From the NCBI GenBank assembly GCA_002344065.1, contig DDTK01000004.1, positions 1 through 64,000 of the forward strand: a DNA stretch of 64,000 nt, read 5' to 3'. This DNA comes from Flammeovirgaceae bacterium UBA2366 (GTDB lineage: Bacteria > Bacteroidota > Bacteroidia > Cytophagales > Cyclobacteriaceae). Of the stretch, positions 18,619 through 26,540 are shown in pieces (within the stretch, counting starts at the first letter, position 1; each line of letters begins with the position of its first letter). The notes under the pieces were generated by a model that was not told where the DNA came from, did not search any database, and worked only from the letters and a program-made list of their open reading frames with translations. The position numbers were made by a program, and so were the translations under genes.

Positions 18619-18731
18619 TTTAACAAGTTGTACTTCCATGACTAATTTATTTCAGATCACTCCTATAACAGAAAACTCTTCCTTTGGTTTAATTCTTACG
18701 AGTCCTGAGCACGCATACGGTTTCTGAGGTG

Positions 18732-19601
18732 CTAATCTTCAATAAGCACACCCATCTTCCCCATCTGGTAATCGCGCATGGCTTCCATAATTTGCGTCTG
18801 ATTGTTCATAACAAAAGGACCATGAGCTACCACTGGCTCATTCAGCGGCTCGCCACTTAATAAAAGAACGCGCGTATCCGCCAGAGCGGAAAGTGAAATT
18901 CCATCACCATCATTATTAAATTGAATCAGGTGCAATTCATCCACCATACCAAACCCGTCAACATTTAGCTTACCATCAAGCAGGTAGAGCATAACATTGT
19001 GTTGGCTCGGTAATGGAATAGATATTTTACCTCCGCTTTTAAATTCAGCTGTAGCTGCATTCACTACCGCTTTCGATGGAACAGGGCCTTTAACACCAAG
19101 CAGTTCACCTGAAAAAATCCTGAAGGTTATCAAACCATCATCCGATTTTATGGATGGAACATCTGCTGATGCCAATGGGAAGTAAGTGGGTTGATCCATT
19201 TTATTCTTAGCCGGTGTATTAATCCAGAGCTGAATAATTTCCTGCCTTCCGCCAATTTCATGAATATCATGTGAAGGTCGTTCACTATGAATAATCCCCA
19301 TACCCGCATTCATCCATTGCGCACCGCCAGCATAAAGGGTACTGTCATTTCCACGGCTATCGCGATGATGAACTCCTCCCTGAAAAATAAATGTTACCGG
19401 TGAAAACCCGCGATGCGGGTGTGGACCAACACCAGCATGATCGGTTTCAATGTGTGTAGGAACTTTTATGTTGGCATGATGCAGTAACAAAAAGGGATCA
19501 ATTTGTTGTACCAGTTGTGTAGGCAGGGGTTGCCGAATGGGAAGCCCACCCATGTCAGCCTCATGCGCATAGAGTAGCCTGGCAACAGATCTTAGTTTCA
19601 T
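18732..19601 (-). CDS. Pirin family protein
   Basis: A 289-residue bicupin. The N-terminal cupin contains the metal-binding set HADHAGVGPHPHRGF and the following FQGGVHHRDSRGN (His residues and a Glu further on in HSERPSHD), followed by a Pirin C-terminal cupin with NQTQIMEAMRDYQMGKMG at the end. Members have been described as quercetinases or as redox-sensitive iron proteins. It follows a second, shorter pirin gene by 19 bases; the pair is a common tandem. Confidence 0.92.
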   Translation of the reverse strand: MKLRSVARLLYAHEADMGGLPIRQPLPTQLVQQIDPFLLLHHANIKVPTHIETDHAGVGPHPHRGFSPVTFIFQGGVHHRDSRGNDSTLYAGGAQWMNAGMGIIHSERPSHDIHEIGGRQEIIQLWINTPAKNKMDQPTYFPLASADVPSIKSDDGLITFRIFSGELLGVKGPVPSKAVVNAATAEFKSGGKISIPLPSQHNVMLYLLDGKLNVDGFGMVDELHLIQFNNDGDGISLSALADTRVLLLSGEPLNEPVVAHGPFVMNNQTQIMEAMRDYQMGKMGVLIED

Positions 19602-19620
19602 AACATTTGAGCTTTACGCA

Positions 19621-20337
19621 TTAACTTAAATTCATCGGGACTTCTATCAACAAAACTTCAGATTGGCTATCCGAAACAATTGAAATTTTCTCCACATCCC
19701 ACACACCAAAGCCATCACGCTTATTCAATTTCTGATCATTGATGGTTACATCACCTTCAATCACAAAAGCATATACACCATTTCCCTGTTTGTTAAGCGT
19801 GTATTCAATAGTTGCTGTCTTGTCAAATTTTCCAAGCGAAAACCAGGCATTTTGGTTAATCCATAAGGCACCACTACTTTTTTCGGGAGAAACAACTGTT
19901 TGAAATTTGTTTATCCTATCCGATGCCGGAAAGAGTTTCTGGTCGTAACGCGGTTGTATGTTCTTTTCTTTCGGGAAAACCCATATCTGCAGAAAATTTA
20001 CATCTTCTGTTTTAGAAGCATTCTTCTCGCTATGGGCAATGCCGGAACCTGCACTCATGATCTGCACCTCTCCGGATTTAATGATTCCATGACCCCCGGT
20101 ATTATCGCCATGCTCTAAAGCACCACGAAGGGGAATAGAAATAATCTCCATGTTATCGTGCGGGTGCTGGCCGAAGCCTGCCCCACCCTTCACCACATCA
20201 TCATTAAGCACCCGAAGGGCACCAAAGTGAATGCGGGTCGGGTCGTGATAACCGGCAAAACTAAACGTATGGTAAGAATCAAGCCAGCCGTGGTTAGCAT
20301 GGCCACGGGTGTTGGCTTTATGCAGCATAGTTTTCAT
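19621..20337 (-). CDS. Pirin family protein, YhhW type
   Basis: A bicupin of about 238 residues from the ATG at 20337. N-terminal features RGHANHGWLDSYHTFSFAGY and GFGQHPHDNMEIISIPLRGALEHGD are the YhhW/quercetinase signature, with two His and the Glu ligand set. It is the first gene of the cluster. The ATG at 20337 was preferred over the upstream TTG at 20352 because the inferred transcript starts near 20355. A palindromic operator covers its promoter. Confidence 0.92.
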   Translation of the reverse strand: MKTMLHKANTRGHANHGWLDSYHTFSFAGYHDPTRIHFGALRVLNDDVVKGGAGFGQHPHDNMEIISIPLRGALEHGDNTGGHGIIKSGEVQIMSAGSGIAHSEKNASKTEDVNFLQIWVFPKEKNIQPRYDQKLFPASDRINKFQTVVSPEKSSGALWINQNAWFSLGKFDKTATIEYTLNKQGNGVYAFVIEGDVTINDQKLNKRDGFGVWDVEKISIVSDSQSEVLLIEVPMNLS

Positions 20338-20359
20338 GTATTTTTGGATCAAAAGTTAA

Positions 20360-20395
20360 CAAATTTATATACAATTGTTGTATATACAACAATTG
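20360..20395 (-). promoter_or_regulatory. Pirin cluster promoter with MarR-type palindromic operator
   Basis: Minus-strand TTG (20387-20389), 19-nt spacer and TAAATTTG (20360-20367) form a consensus promoter. A perfect 24-bp palindrome at 20372-20395 (half CAATTGTTGTAT) covers the -33 box and most of the spacer, the ideal place for a repressor. The region TTGTATnTACAACnATTGTAT is shared with the marR promoter at 43537-43559. Confidence 0.8.
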
Positions 20396-20447
20396 GAGCA
20401 AAATTGTTCCCGGAGAGAAAAAGTCAGATAAAAGGAAATGTTAAGGG

Positions 20448-21065
20448 TTACCGCTTCAGCAATTTGAAGCCAATATCACGCCCCTGCCCGCGCATCATGG
20501 CCAGGTTAATCCAGAAAAAGGCGAACTGTTCCATCAATTGAAATTTATCGTTACCGCCCACATCGTAGCACTCAGCAAAGCCCGCATCCAGCGCCAGTTG
20601 ACGTACGATCTTCTTTCCTTTTTCGCTATCGCCAGCCATAAACATGTCGATGGCCATGTTCCCGTAGGTTGGGTTTTTCATGTTATTAAAACCGGTAGTA
20701 TTAAAACTCTTCACTACATCACGGGTAGCGGTGTTGGCCAGTATGGCATCAGCCGTGTTGGAAAATCCTGCCGGACCGCGGCCCATTACTACATTCATAG
20801 CATCAACGATAACTTTTCCAGCTGTATCGCCCAAAGATTTAGCCACTTCCCCAGCAGCAGGTGCCGGTGTTGCTATGAGTATAATCTCTGCCTCGCGTAC
20901 AGCTTCGTGAATATTATGAATCGAAGTGTTGATGTTATTTAGCAACTCTTTCCCCTTAAAATTTTTAATGTCTTGAGCACCCAATAAAATAGTATGCCCT
21001 GCTTTTGACCAGGCAGTGGCCAACGCCCCACCTACGTTACCGGTTCCGATAATGGCGATTTTCAT
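20448..21065 (-). CDS. NADPH-dependent F420 reductase-like NAD(P)-binding protein
   Basis: A 205-residue Rossmann protein beginning MKIAIIGTGNVGGALATAW, the dinucleotide-binding GxGxxG motif, with ILIATPAPAAGEVAKSLGD and VIVDAMNVVMG typical of the F420-dependent NADP oxidoreductase/KARI-like family. Many Bacteroidota homologues work without F420, so the substrate is unknown. It is the last of four same-strand genes below the DJ-1-like gene. A paralogue lies at 29348-30004; both are near HxlR regulators. Confidence 0.88.
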   Translation of the reverse strand: MKIAIIGTGNVGGALATAWSKAGHTILLGAQDIKNFKGKELLNNINTSIHNIHEAVREAEIILIATPAPAAGEVAKSLGDTAGKVIVDAMNVVMGRGPAGFSNTADAILANTATRDVVKSFNTTGFNNMKNPTYGNMAIDMFMAGDSEKGKKIVRQLALDAGFAECYDVGGNDKFQLMEQFAFFWINLAMMRGQGRDIGFKLLKR

Positions 21066-21088
21066 AATGAATAGTTATTGATGTTCCG

Positions 21089-22021
21089 CTAATATATAAA
21101 TCCATTTTCTGGTTTAACGGCTGGCGGTAAATTCTTCTCGCCCAGCATTTCCTTCAAGTCGCGTTCAATGGTAGTACACAGTGCCGTTAAGGGCACATCC
21201 GTAATCCGGTTCTCGAACGGATCTTCGTTCACTTCACCTACTTTGGCCAGGATGGCAAACACAAAGCAGATGATGAGCGATACCGGTATCATCAGGTAAT
21301 CCATTCCCATGCGGCTGAAATCGCTAACCAAAGAAAATGGTAGCAGCAGCATAAAGGTGTATAAAAACAATCGCGTGAAATAATCGTACTGTCGTAATAG
21401 CGGTGTGTTCTTGATGCGCTCACAACCGCCCTGATAATTGGCCAGCGCCAGCAACTGTCCTTCCATCTGAAAAGAATCAAATCCGCCCAGCGTGCCGTTG
21501 GCCATGGCTGTATAGATTTTCTTACCCATCAGCAAATGCAAAAAATTGGGTTTATTTTGACTTTCTTTTAGAGATTGAAAATCCTCATCGTCTATTAACG
21601 ATTTCAGTGCATCCCAATCTTCTTGCTTGCGCAGATGCAATCGCAGAGCATGCGCCCATGCAATACAGGCATACACCATTTGCTTTTTAAACGATTCACT
21701 TCTTGTGGCAACGTAATTGGGTTGGTGCGCGTGGCTATCCGTAAACGTAATGATGAGCCGTGCCAATACGCGGCAGGAGTTAACAATGCCGCCCCACAGT
21801 GTGCGTGCCTCCCACCACCTTCCATACGCACTGTTGTTGCGGAAGGCAATGAAAATCGCCAGTGCACTGGCCAAGATGGCGGCAATGGAAAACGGCAATG
21901 ACACCTGCGTGAAATTGCGGTAGAGCAACCAGACAGTAAAAGCAATGAGCAGCGAAAATACTACTTCGTATTTTACATAACTCACTACGCGAATGGGATT
22001 GAAATTTCTTTTGATGATCAT
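21089..22021 (-). CDS. Bestrophin family channel (YneE-like)
   Basis: A 310-residue membrane protein of the bacterial bestrophin/RFP-TM family. The order is a pair of N-terminal TM helices (about residues 20-60), the conserved FRNNSAYGRWWEARTLWG segment, a long cytoplasmic region, TM helices near 215-265 (LFLYTFMLLLPFSLVSDF; MIPVSLIICFVFAIL) and the gate-proximal NEDPFENRITDVPL near 270-285. Family members are pentameric anion or cation channels of the inner membrane. It lies six bases downstream of the DUF481 gene. Confidence 0.92.
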   Translation of the reverse strand: MIIKRNFNPIRVVSYVKYEVVFSLLIAFTVWLLYRNFTQVSLPFSIAAILASALAIFIAFRNNSAYGRWWEARTLWGGIVNSCRVLARLIITFTDSHAHQPNYVATRSESFKKQMVYACIAWAHALRLHLRKQEDWDALKSLIDDEDFQSLKESQNKPNFLHLLMGKKIYTAMANGTLGGFDSFQMEGQLLALANYQGGCERIKNTPLLRQYDYFTRLFLYTFMLLLPFSLVSDFSRMGMDYLMIPVSLIICFVFAILAKVGEVNEDPFENRITDVPLTALCTTIERDLKEMLGEKNLPPAVKPENGFIY

Positions 22022-22027
22022 AGTCTG

Positions 22028-22807
22028 TTACTTTTTAAACTGATAGCTGATTCCAAAAGTGAAAATGCGGTCATGTTGCTTTACGCTTGCTGTTACCACT
22101 TGTTCGTATGTGAAATTGTATTGCGCCAAAAAACTTAAACCCTTCCACACAGGAAAATCCAGGCCGACATCGATTTGCGCCCGGCTGTTCATTACTTCAT
22201 CCAACCCCGATTGCCAGTAAGCGGTGTAAAAAAGTTTAAGCCGGTTATCCAACACCCGGTGCCAGCCAGCCAAGTAAGCGGTAGCCCGCCAAAGACTAAT
22301 GGTATTATTTCCGTTGTAAAAAACTTCATTGAATTGTGTATCGCTAAACCCGGTTTCTTCATACACCATGCTGGCAGAGATTTTCATATTCGTTTTCGGC
22401 TTTTGCACGAACTGCCATGTAGCACCTGCTCCGCTAAACCATCGGAAGTCAACCTTCCTGCGATAATTTGTTTGTAAATAGATCATCGCAAACGGATACA
22501 CTCTCCGGAAGGGTTGATGGTAGAAATAATTCCGACTGTTGATATCGTTGTCGGCTTTATAACCACTAAACGACTGATACAAACTATTGCTTTGGGATTT
22601 AAAGACTATCGCTTTATTACTGTTTGTTACGAGTTCCAGTCTTCCGCGCAGCACCAGCAAATCAACATTTCCTTTTTGCCATGCACCGGTTGCACCTGCA
22701 CGCAATTGAAAACTGGCTGTATCGCTCTCATTCAATTGTGCAACAGCAGGAATGCAAATAAGCACTCCTGCTAATCCCACAATTAGATAAAAGGGAATCA
22801 GCTTCAT
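22028..22807 (-). CDS. DUF481 family outer-membrane protein
   Basis: A 259-residue protein with signal peptide (residues 1-22, ending VAQ) and a YdiY/DUF481-type barrel: repeated strand pairs such as LRAGATGAWQKGNVDLLVLRGRLEL and a terminal strand ending FGISYQFKK. Function is unknown in this family; it is thought to sit in the outer membrane. One base separates it from the DJ-1-like gene, so both are in one transcript with the bestrophin gene. Confidence 0.82.
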   Translation of the reverse strand: MKLIPFYLIVGLAGVLICIPAVAQLNESDTASFQLRAGATGAWQKGNVDLLVLRGRLELVTNSNKAIVFKSQSNSLYQSFSGYKADNDINSRNYFYHQPFRRVYPFAMIYLQTNYRRKVDFRWFSGAGATWQFVQKPKTNMKISASMVYEETGFSDTQFNEVFYNGNNTISLWRATAYLAGWHRVLDNRLKLFYTAYWQSGLDEVMNSRAQIDVGLDFPVWKGLSFLAQYNFTYEQVVTASVKQHDRIFTFGISYQFKK

Positions 22808-22808
22808 G

Positions 22809-23579
22809 TTATCCGTTGAGCAACTCCACCATCATTTCGGCTGCAGCCGCCCCGGAGTTTTGTTGCTGACCCGTTACCAGGTTGCCATCGGTAATCGCAT
22901 ACGATGAGAAGGGGGCGGCCACTTTGAAGTTTGTGCTGGAAATTTTTCTCGCTTCACTTTCAATACGATAGGGTTGAATCTTCATACCTACCGCCTGATC
23001 AGCAAATTCTTCTTCGGCATCAGCAAAGCCTGTCCATGTTTTGCCTTTCACCAGCAGTTCACCGTTTGACTTTTTTGCTTCCAGCAGCAGTGTAGTGCTG
23101 TGACATACAGCGGCACTGGGCTTCCCGGCTTCATAAAATGAAACAAAAAGTTTTTCCAATTCCTTGTTGCCACGGAAAGTGTACATCGGGCCCTGACCAC
23201 CTACCAGAAAAATCGCCACGTAATCAGCAACTTTTACTTCAGTCAGCTTCTTCGTGTTGGATAGCATAGCCGTAAACTCTGGCTTTTGCAAATAGCCGAG
23301 CGATATCACATCGTGTGCGGAATAACCACTGGCATCGCCAGGATTGGAGTAGCCATCCATTTCCAGTTTACCGCCTTGCGTTGACACCAGTTCCACTTCA
23401 TACCCCGCTTCCTGAAATACACGTAGCGGGTGCGTTAACTCAGCCGCCCAGAAGCCAATCGGCCAGCCTGTTTGTTTTGAAACAGATGGCGAACTGGCCA
23501 CCATTAAAATTTTTCCTTTAGTTGGTGCACCGTGAAAATGCACATAGCTTTGTCTTTCTTTTACCTTTTCCATTTTCAT
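22809..23579 (-). CDS. DJ-1/PfpI (Hsp31-like) family protein
   Basis: A 256-residue type-1 glutamine-amidotransferase-fold protein, alternative ATG at 23573. The nucleophile elbow is AAVCHSTTLLL, with Cys followed by His as in Hsp31/YhbO-type deglycases and chaperones, and LVGGQGPMYTF supplies a strand near the active site. FWAAELTHPLRVFQEAGYEVELVS is typical of the class. It is the first gene of a four-gene unit and is divergent from an HxlR regulator, which probably controls it. Confidence 0.9.
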   Translation of the reverse strand: MKMEKVKERQSYVHFHGAPTKGKILMVASSPSVSKQTGWPIGFWAAELTHPLRVFQEAGYEVELVSTQGGKLEMDGYSNPGDASGYSAHDVISLGYLQKPEFTAMLSNTKKLTEVKVADYVAIFLVGGQGPMYTFRGNKELEKLFVSFYEAGKPSAAVCHSTTLLLEAKKSNGELLVKGKTWTGFADAEEEFADQAVGMKIQPYRIESEARKISSTNFKVAAPFSSYAITDGNLVTGQQQNSGAAAAEMMVELLNG

Positions 23580-23650
23580 TTGATTTAGTTGCCCGTGTTA
23601 AACACAAAGATTGGTGCGGTATGATGCCTGAAACAACATATTAACTTTTA

Positions 23651-23681
23651 AGTAGGATACTACCTTTTTGGAAAGTATTGG
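23651..23681. promoter_or_regulatory. Possible HxlR operator region
   Basis: In the 146-base divergent space between the DJ-1-like gene and hxlR, a short palindrome AGTA-GGA-TACT (23651-23661) is followed by GGAAAGTATTGG (23670-23681), a related word about two helical turns away. The divergent layout is the usual setting for HxlR autoregulation. No convincing -33/-7 pair was found here. Confidence 0.3.
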
Positions 23682-23725
23682 TAATTTGACCTTGGAATGC
23701 CTGAATTTTAAAAAATTGAATTACC

Positions 23726-24088
23726 ATGCCCGATTTCATCTACGATAAGAAGGTCTATTACAACCCTGTAGAATTTGCCATGGACCGCATTGGCGGTACG
23801 TGGAAGATGCCGATCCTTTGGCGTTTACGTGACCGAACGCTGCGCTACAGCGATTTAAAAAAGGATTTGCCGCACATTACCCATAAAATGTTGTCAAGTG
23901 TTTTGCGTAGCCTGGAGCGTGAGGGGTTTATTACCCGAAAAGTCTACCCGGTGGTGCCTCCGAAAGTTGAATACTCCATTACCAAGCGCGGTTTAAAAGC
24001 CATTCCGATTATTGAAGTGATCCGGAAATATGGTGTTGATTTAATGAAAGAGTTTGGGGTGAAGGCAAAGGAGACTGAGAAAAGTTAA
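23726..24088 (+). CDS. HxlR family transcriptional regulator
   Basis: A 120-residue winged-helix protein. The family landmarks are present: a conserved opening FAMDRIGGTWKMPILWRLRD, the helix-turn-helix RYSDLKKDLPHITHKMLSSVLRSLEREGFI, and the wing PPKVEYSITKRG. HxlR proteins bind operators in divergent promoters and often respond to reactive electrophiles or oxidants. There is no N-terminal Cys. Its paralogue at 30151 shares the architecture; each stands divergent from an oxidoreductase-containing unit. Confidence 0.93.
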   Translation: MPDFIYDKKVYYNPVEFAMDRIGGTWKMPILWRLRDRTLRYSDLKKDLPHITHKMLSSVLRSLEREGFITRKVYPVVPPKVEYSITKRGLKAIPIIEVIRKYGVDLMKEFGVKAKETEKS

Positions 24089-24158
24089 TTATCACATTAA
24101 CAGGATGATTAAATATGAGAGCATTGATGAAAATCAGTATATAGTCTAGGCAATAAAA

Positions 24159-24190
24159 AAAGCTGTATCATATTATGATGATGCAGCTTT
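24159..24190. terminator. Bidirectional intrinsic terminator
   Basis: AAAGCTGTATCAT (24159-24171) and ATGATGCAGCTTT (24178-24190) form a 13-bp stem with one G-U pair and a 6-nt loop, with an A-rich run before it (T tract for the leftward gene) between the converging hxlR and BLUF genes. Confidence 0.75.
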
Positions 24191-24212
24191 CGAAAAACAT
24201 TATAATTAAATT

Positions 24213-24629
24213 TTAAAAGAACTTCTTCAACAAATTCAAAACCCGCTGTCCATTCTCTTCTTTTCCCGTAAGAATTTTATCAAAAATAACTTTATCATCG
24301 CTGGTAATATCCGTAGTGAAATCTATAGTATCGGTTGCCAATTTTTTAGTGCCCATATGCCAACTTGGAAAAGCCTTGTCTTTTATCGGTCCATAAGAAA
24401 TCATCATGGTGTTGCTATGGCGGGGATCTAATTTTATCTTATCATAGAGCTGCATGATAACTTTAGCGTCTCCTTCCACCAGCTGAATAAATTTCGTATC
24501 CGAATAAAGTAATACCCCAGTAATATTAAGCGATGGGTTATTTCTCTTACAGGAGGCCAGGATTTTATCAATTTCTTCCTGTGTACAAGATGGTTTTCTG
24601 TTGCTAACGTAGACAAGTTGTGATAACAT
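24213..24629 (-). CDS. BLUF-domain blue-light photoreceptor
   Basis: A 138-residue single-domain BLUF protein. The flavin-proximal residues are all present with the same spacing as in AppA: Tyr7 (LVYVS), Asn31 (RNNPS), Gln49 (FIQLVEG) and Trp90 (PSWHMG). BLUF domains bind FAD and change the Tyr/Gln hydrogen-bond network in blue light. There is no output domain; the 40-residue C-terminal cap is probably helical, so it must act by protein interaction like other short BLUF proteins. Monocistronic, ending at a shared terminator. Confidence 0.93.
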   Translation of the reverse strand: MLSQLVYVSNRKPSCTQEEIDKILASCKRNNPSLNITGVLLYSDTKFIQLVEGDAKVIMQLYDKIKLDPRHSNTMMISYGPIKDKAFPSWHMGTKKLATDTIDFTTDITSDDKVIFDKILTGKEENGQRVLNLLKKFF

Positions 24630-24730
24630 AGTTCTTTAATTTATTTGAAGGTTAATTGTACAAAAACAACCTTCTACCCGAATTGTTCAGAGACGCTAAG
24701 ACATAGCCAGTAAAATTTAACACCACGTTA

Positions 24731-25432
24731 TCACCAGGGAATCACTTTCCTGTCGCGAAAAAATTTTCCTGTCTCACTGATCGCTGCAGTAGCCAACCAC
24801 ACCGCAGTATCTGCACCTTGTTCAACGGTGCGCGGGGCTGACTTCCCTCCCATATCTGTACTTACCCAACCGGGGCAATACGCATTTACGAAAATATTTT
24901 GACCTGCCAGTTCATACGCAAGATGGCGTGTAGCTGCATTCAAAGCCGACTTCGAAACACAATACACGGGCGACCATCCCCCCACCGGGTCGCTCATGCT
25001 GCCGCCCCCGCTGGAGGTGTTGATGATCCTCCCGCCATCAGGGATAAGTGAAAGAAAATGCCGGATCATCAGTACCGGGCCAAACACATTGGTACGCATG
25101 GTTTTGTGAAACACTTCGGTTGAACCACCGGAAAGCGACTGATCTTCACGCAGCAATACGGCTGCATTATTAATAAGCACATCTACTTTGTCAAACTGCT
25201 CCTTGACTTCCTTTGCTCCTTGTTTAATGCTTGCCTCATCGGTCACATCCAACAGAAGAAAATGTACATCAAGCCCTTCGTCTTTTAACCGATCAACCGC
25301 ATCCTTACCCTTTGCGCTATCACGTCCGGTAAGAACTACATTGTGTTTTCGTGTAGCCAATTGGCGTGCCACTTCGAAGCCAATTCCTTTATTGGCACCG
25401 GTGACCAAAATTGTACGTGAAGGAATGTGCAT
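24731..25432 (-). CDS. SDR family oxidoreductase
   Basis: A 233-residue classical short-chain dehydrogenase resembling carbonyl reductases. Cofactor motif TGANKGIGFEVARQLA at about residues 11-26, NNAAVL near 90, catalytic Ser region INTSSGGGSMSD and the YxxxK pair YCVSKSALNAA near residue 158. It lies 12 bases after the GlxA regulator gene in the same direction, so the regulator and the enzyme form a unit. The substrate is unknown. Confidence 0.92.
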   Translation of the reverse strand: MHIPSRTILVTGANKGIGFEVARQLATRKHNVVLTGRDSAKGKDAVDRLKDEGLDVHFLLLDVTDEASIKQGAKEVKEQFDKVDVLINNAAVLLREDQSLSGGSTEVFHKTMRTNVFGPVLMIRHFLSLIPDGGRIINTSSGGGSMSDPVGGWSPVYCVSKSALNAATRHLAYELAGQNIFVNAYCPGWVSTDMGGKSAPRTVEQGADTAVWLATAAISETGKFFRDRKVIPW

Positions 25433-25444
25433 CCTGCTTGTAAA

Positions 25445-26425
25445 TTAATTAAAGTGTACCTGTTTATTGTACTTATTCCGGTATTCAATTGGCGTGAGGC
25501 CGGTTATTTTCTTGAATGTGGTACGAAATGCTTTGGTGTCGGTGTAGCCCACATCGTACATCACTTCATTTATATTTTTACGGCTCGATTCAAAACTGCG
25601 TTTAGCTGCTTCTATTTTAATTCGATGAATATACTCCAACACCGAATTATGGGTGGCCTGTTTGAACCTTCGCTCAAAGGTTCTGCGGCTCATGCCGAAT
25701 TTCTCAGCCAGTTGTTCAACGGTGGGGCGCTCTTCAACATGCGTTTCTATAAATTCCTGCGCATGTTTTATCGTGATGTCACTGTGCGCCTTCTGCCCGC
25801 GGAACATGGCAAAAGTTGCCTGACTGTTGCGGTCAATATCAATGGCAAAATATTTTGCAGCATGGATAGCCGTTGGCCTGTCCGTATACTTTTCTACCAG
25901 GTGCAACAATAAATTCCAGTATGAAATTGCTCCACCACTGCTGTAGAGGCGATTTTCTTCAGTAACAATATGTCCGTCTACCAGCGCTACTTCCGGAAAC
26001 ATAGACCGAAACTGATTGGCGAAACCCCAGTGGGTGGAACATGTCTTTCCATCCAACAATCCGGTAGAAGCAAAAAGAAAAGCGCCCATACAAAGCGAGG
26101 CCACTTCAGCTCCTTGTTTATGCTTTTCCACAATCCAAGGAATTAATTTTTTGTTAAGTGAAATCGCATGCTCCACATCTCCAAACAGGGCGGGTATAAT
26201 GACCAGGTCGGTTTGCTTTACATCATCGATCAATAGCTCGGTATGAACGGAGTATAATCCATCATTAAGTATGACTTCTTTTTTCGTTCCTACCAACTGA
26301 ACATCGAACAGTGGCTTTCTGCCCGACTGTATCATAAAGTGATTAACCGCTGAAAACAAATACTGCGGATCGGCTATTGACTGCAATACCGAGGATTCCG
26401 GAACGAGAATAGACACGTGTTTCAT
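25445..26425 (-). CDS. GlxA family transcriptional regulator
   Basis: A 326-residue fusion of a DJ-1/PfpI-like domain (about residues 1-190, with nucleophile-elbow sequence ASLCMGAFLFASTGLLDG) and a C-terminal AraC-type DNA-binding domain (about 220-320: two helix-turn-helix units, AEKFGMSRRTFERRFKQAT and EVMYDVGYTDTKAFRTTFKKITGLTP). Such regulators activate adjacent genes; the SDR gene downstream and the divergent SRPBCC gene are candidate targets (inference). Confidence 0.93.
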   Translation of the reverse strand: MKHVSILVPESSVLQSIADPQYLFSAVNHFMIQSGRKPLFDVQLVGTKKEVILNDGLYSVHTELLIDDVKQTDLVIIPALFGDVEHAISLNKKLIPWIVEKHKQGAEVASLCMGAFLFASTGLLDGKTCSTHWGFANQFRSMFPEVALVDGHIVTEENRLYSSGGAISYWNLLLHLVEKYTDRPTAIHAAKYFAIDIDRNSQATFAMFRGQKAHSDITIKHAQEFIETHVEERPTVEQLAEKFGMSRRTFERRFKQATHNSVLEYIHRIKIEAAKRSFESSRKNINEVMYDVGYTDTKAFRTTFKKITGLTPIEYRNKYNKQVHFN

Positions 26426-26540
26426 CTTGGAAAATTACAAATTATCCGTGTCGCAAATAACCCCCGAAATGTCGTTTTTACACACGGCCGGTTGCGGTAA
26501 TCCGCTCTACCTTTGATTTACTCAAATAACCAACATTGAA

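Noticed and set aside
20538..20942. 134-codon open frame opposite the F420-reductase-like gene
   Set aside because: It is antisense to a clear gene with a GxGxxG motif, and its translation has low-complexity Cys/His/Tyr composition typical of a shadow frame.
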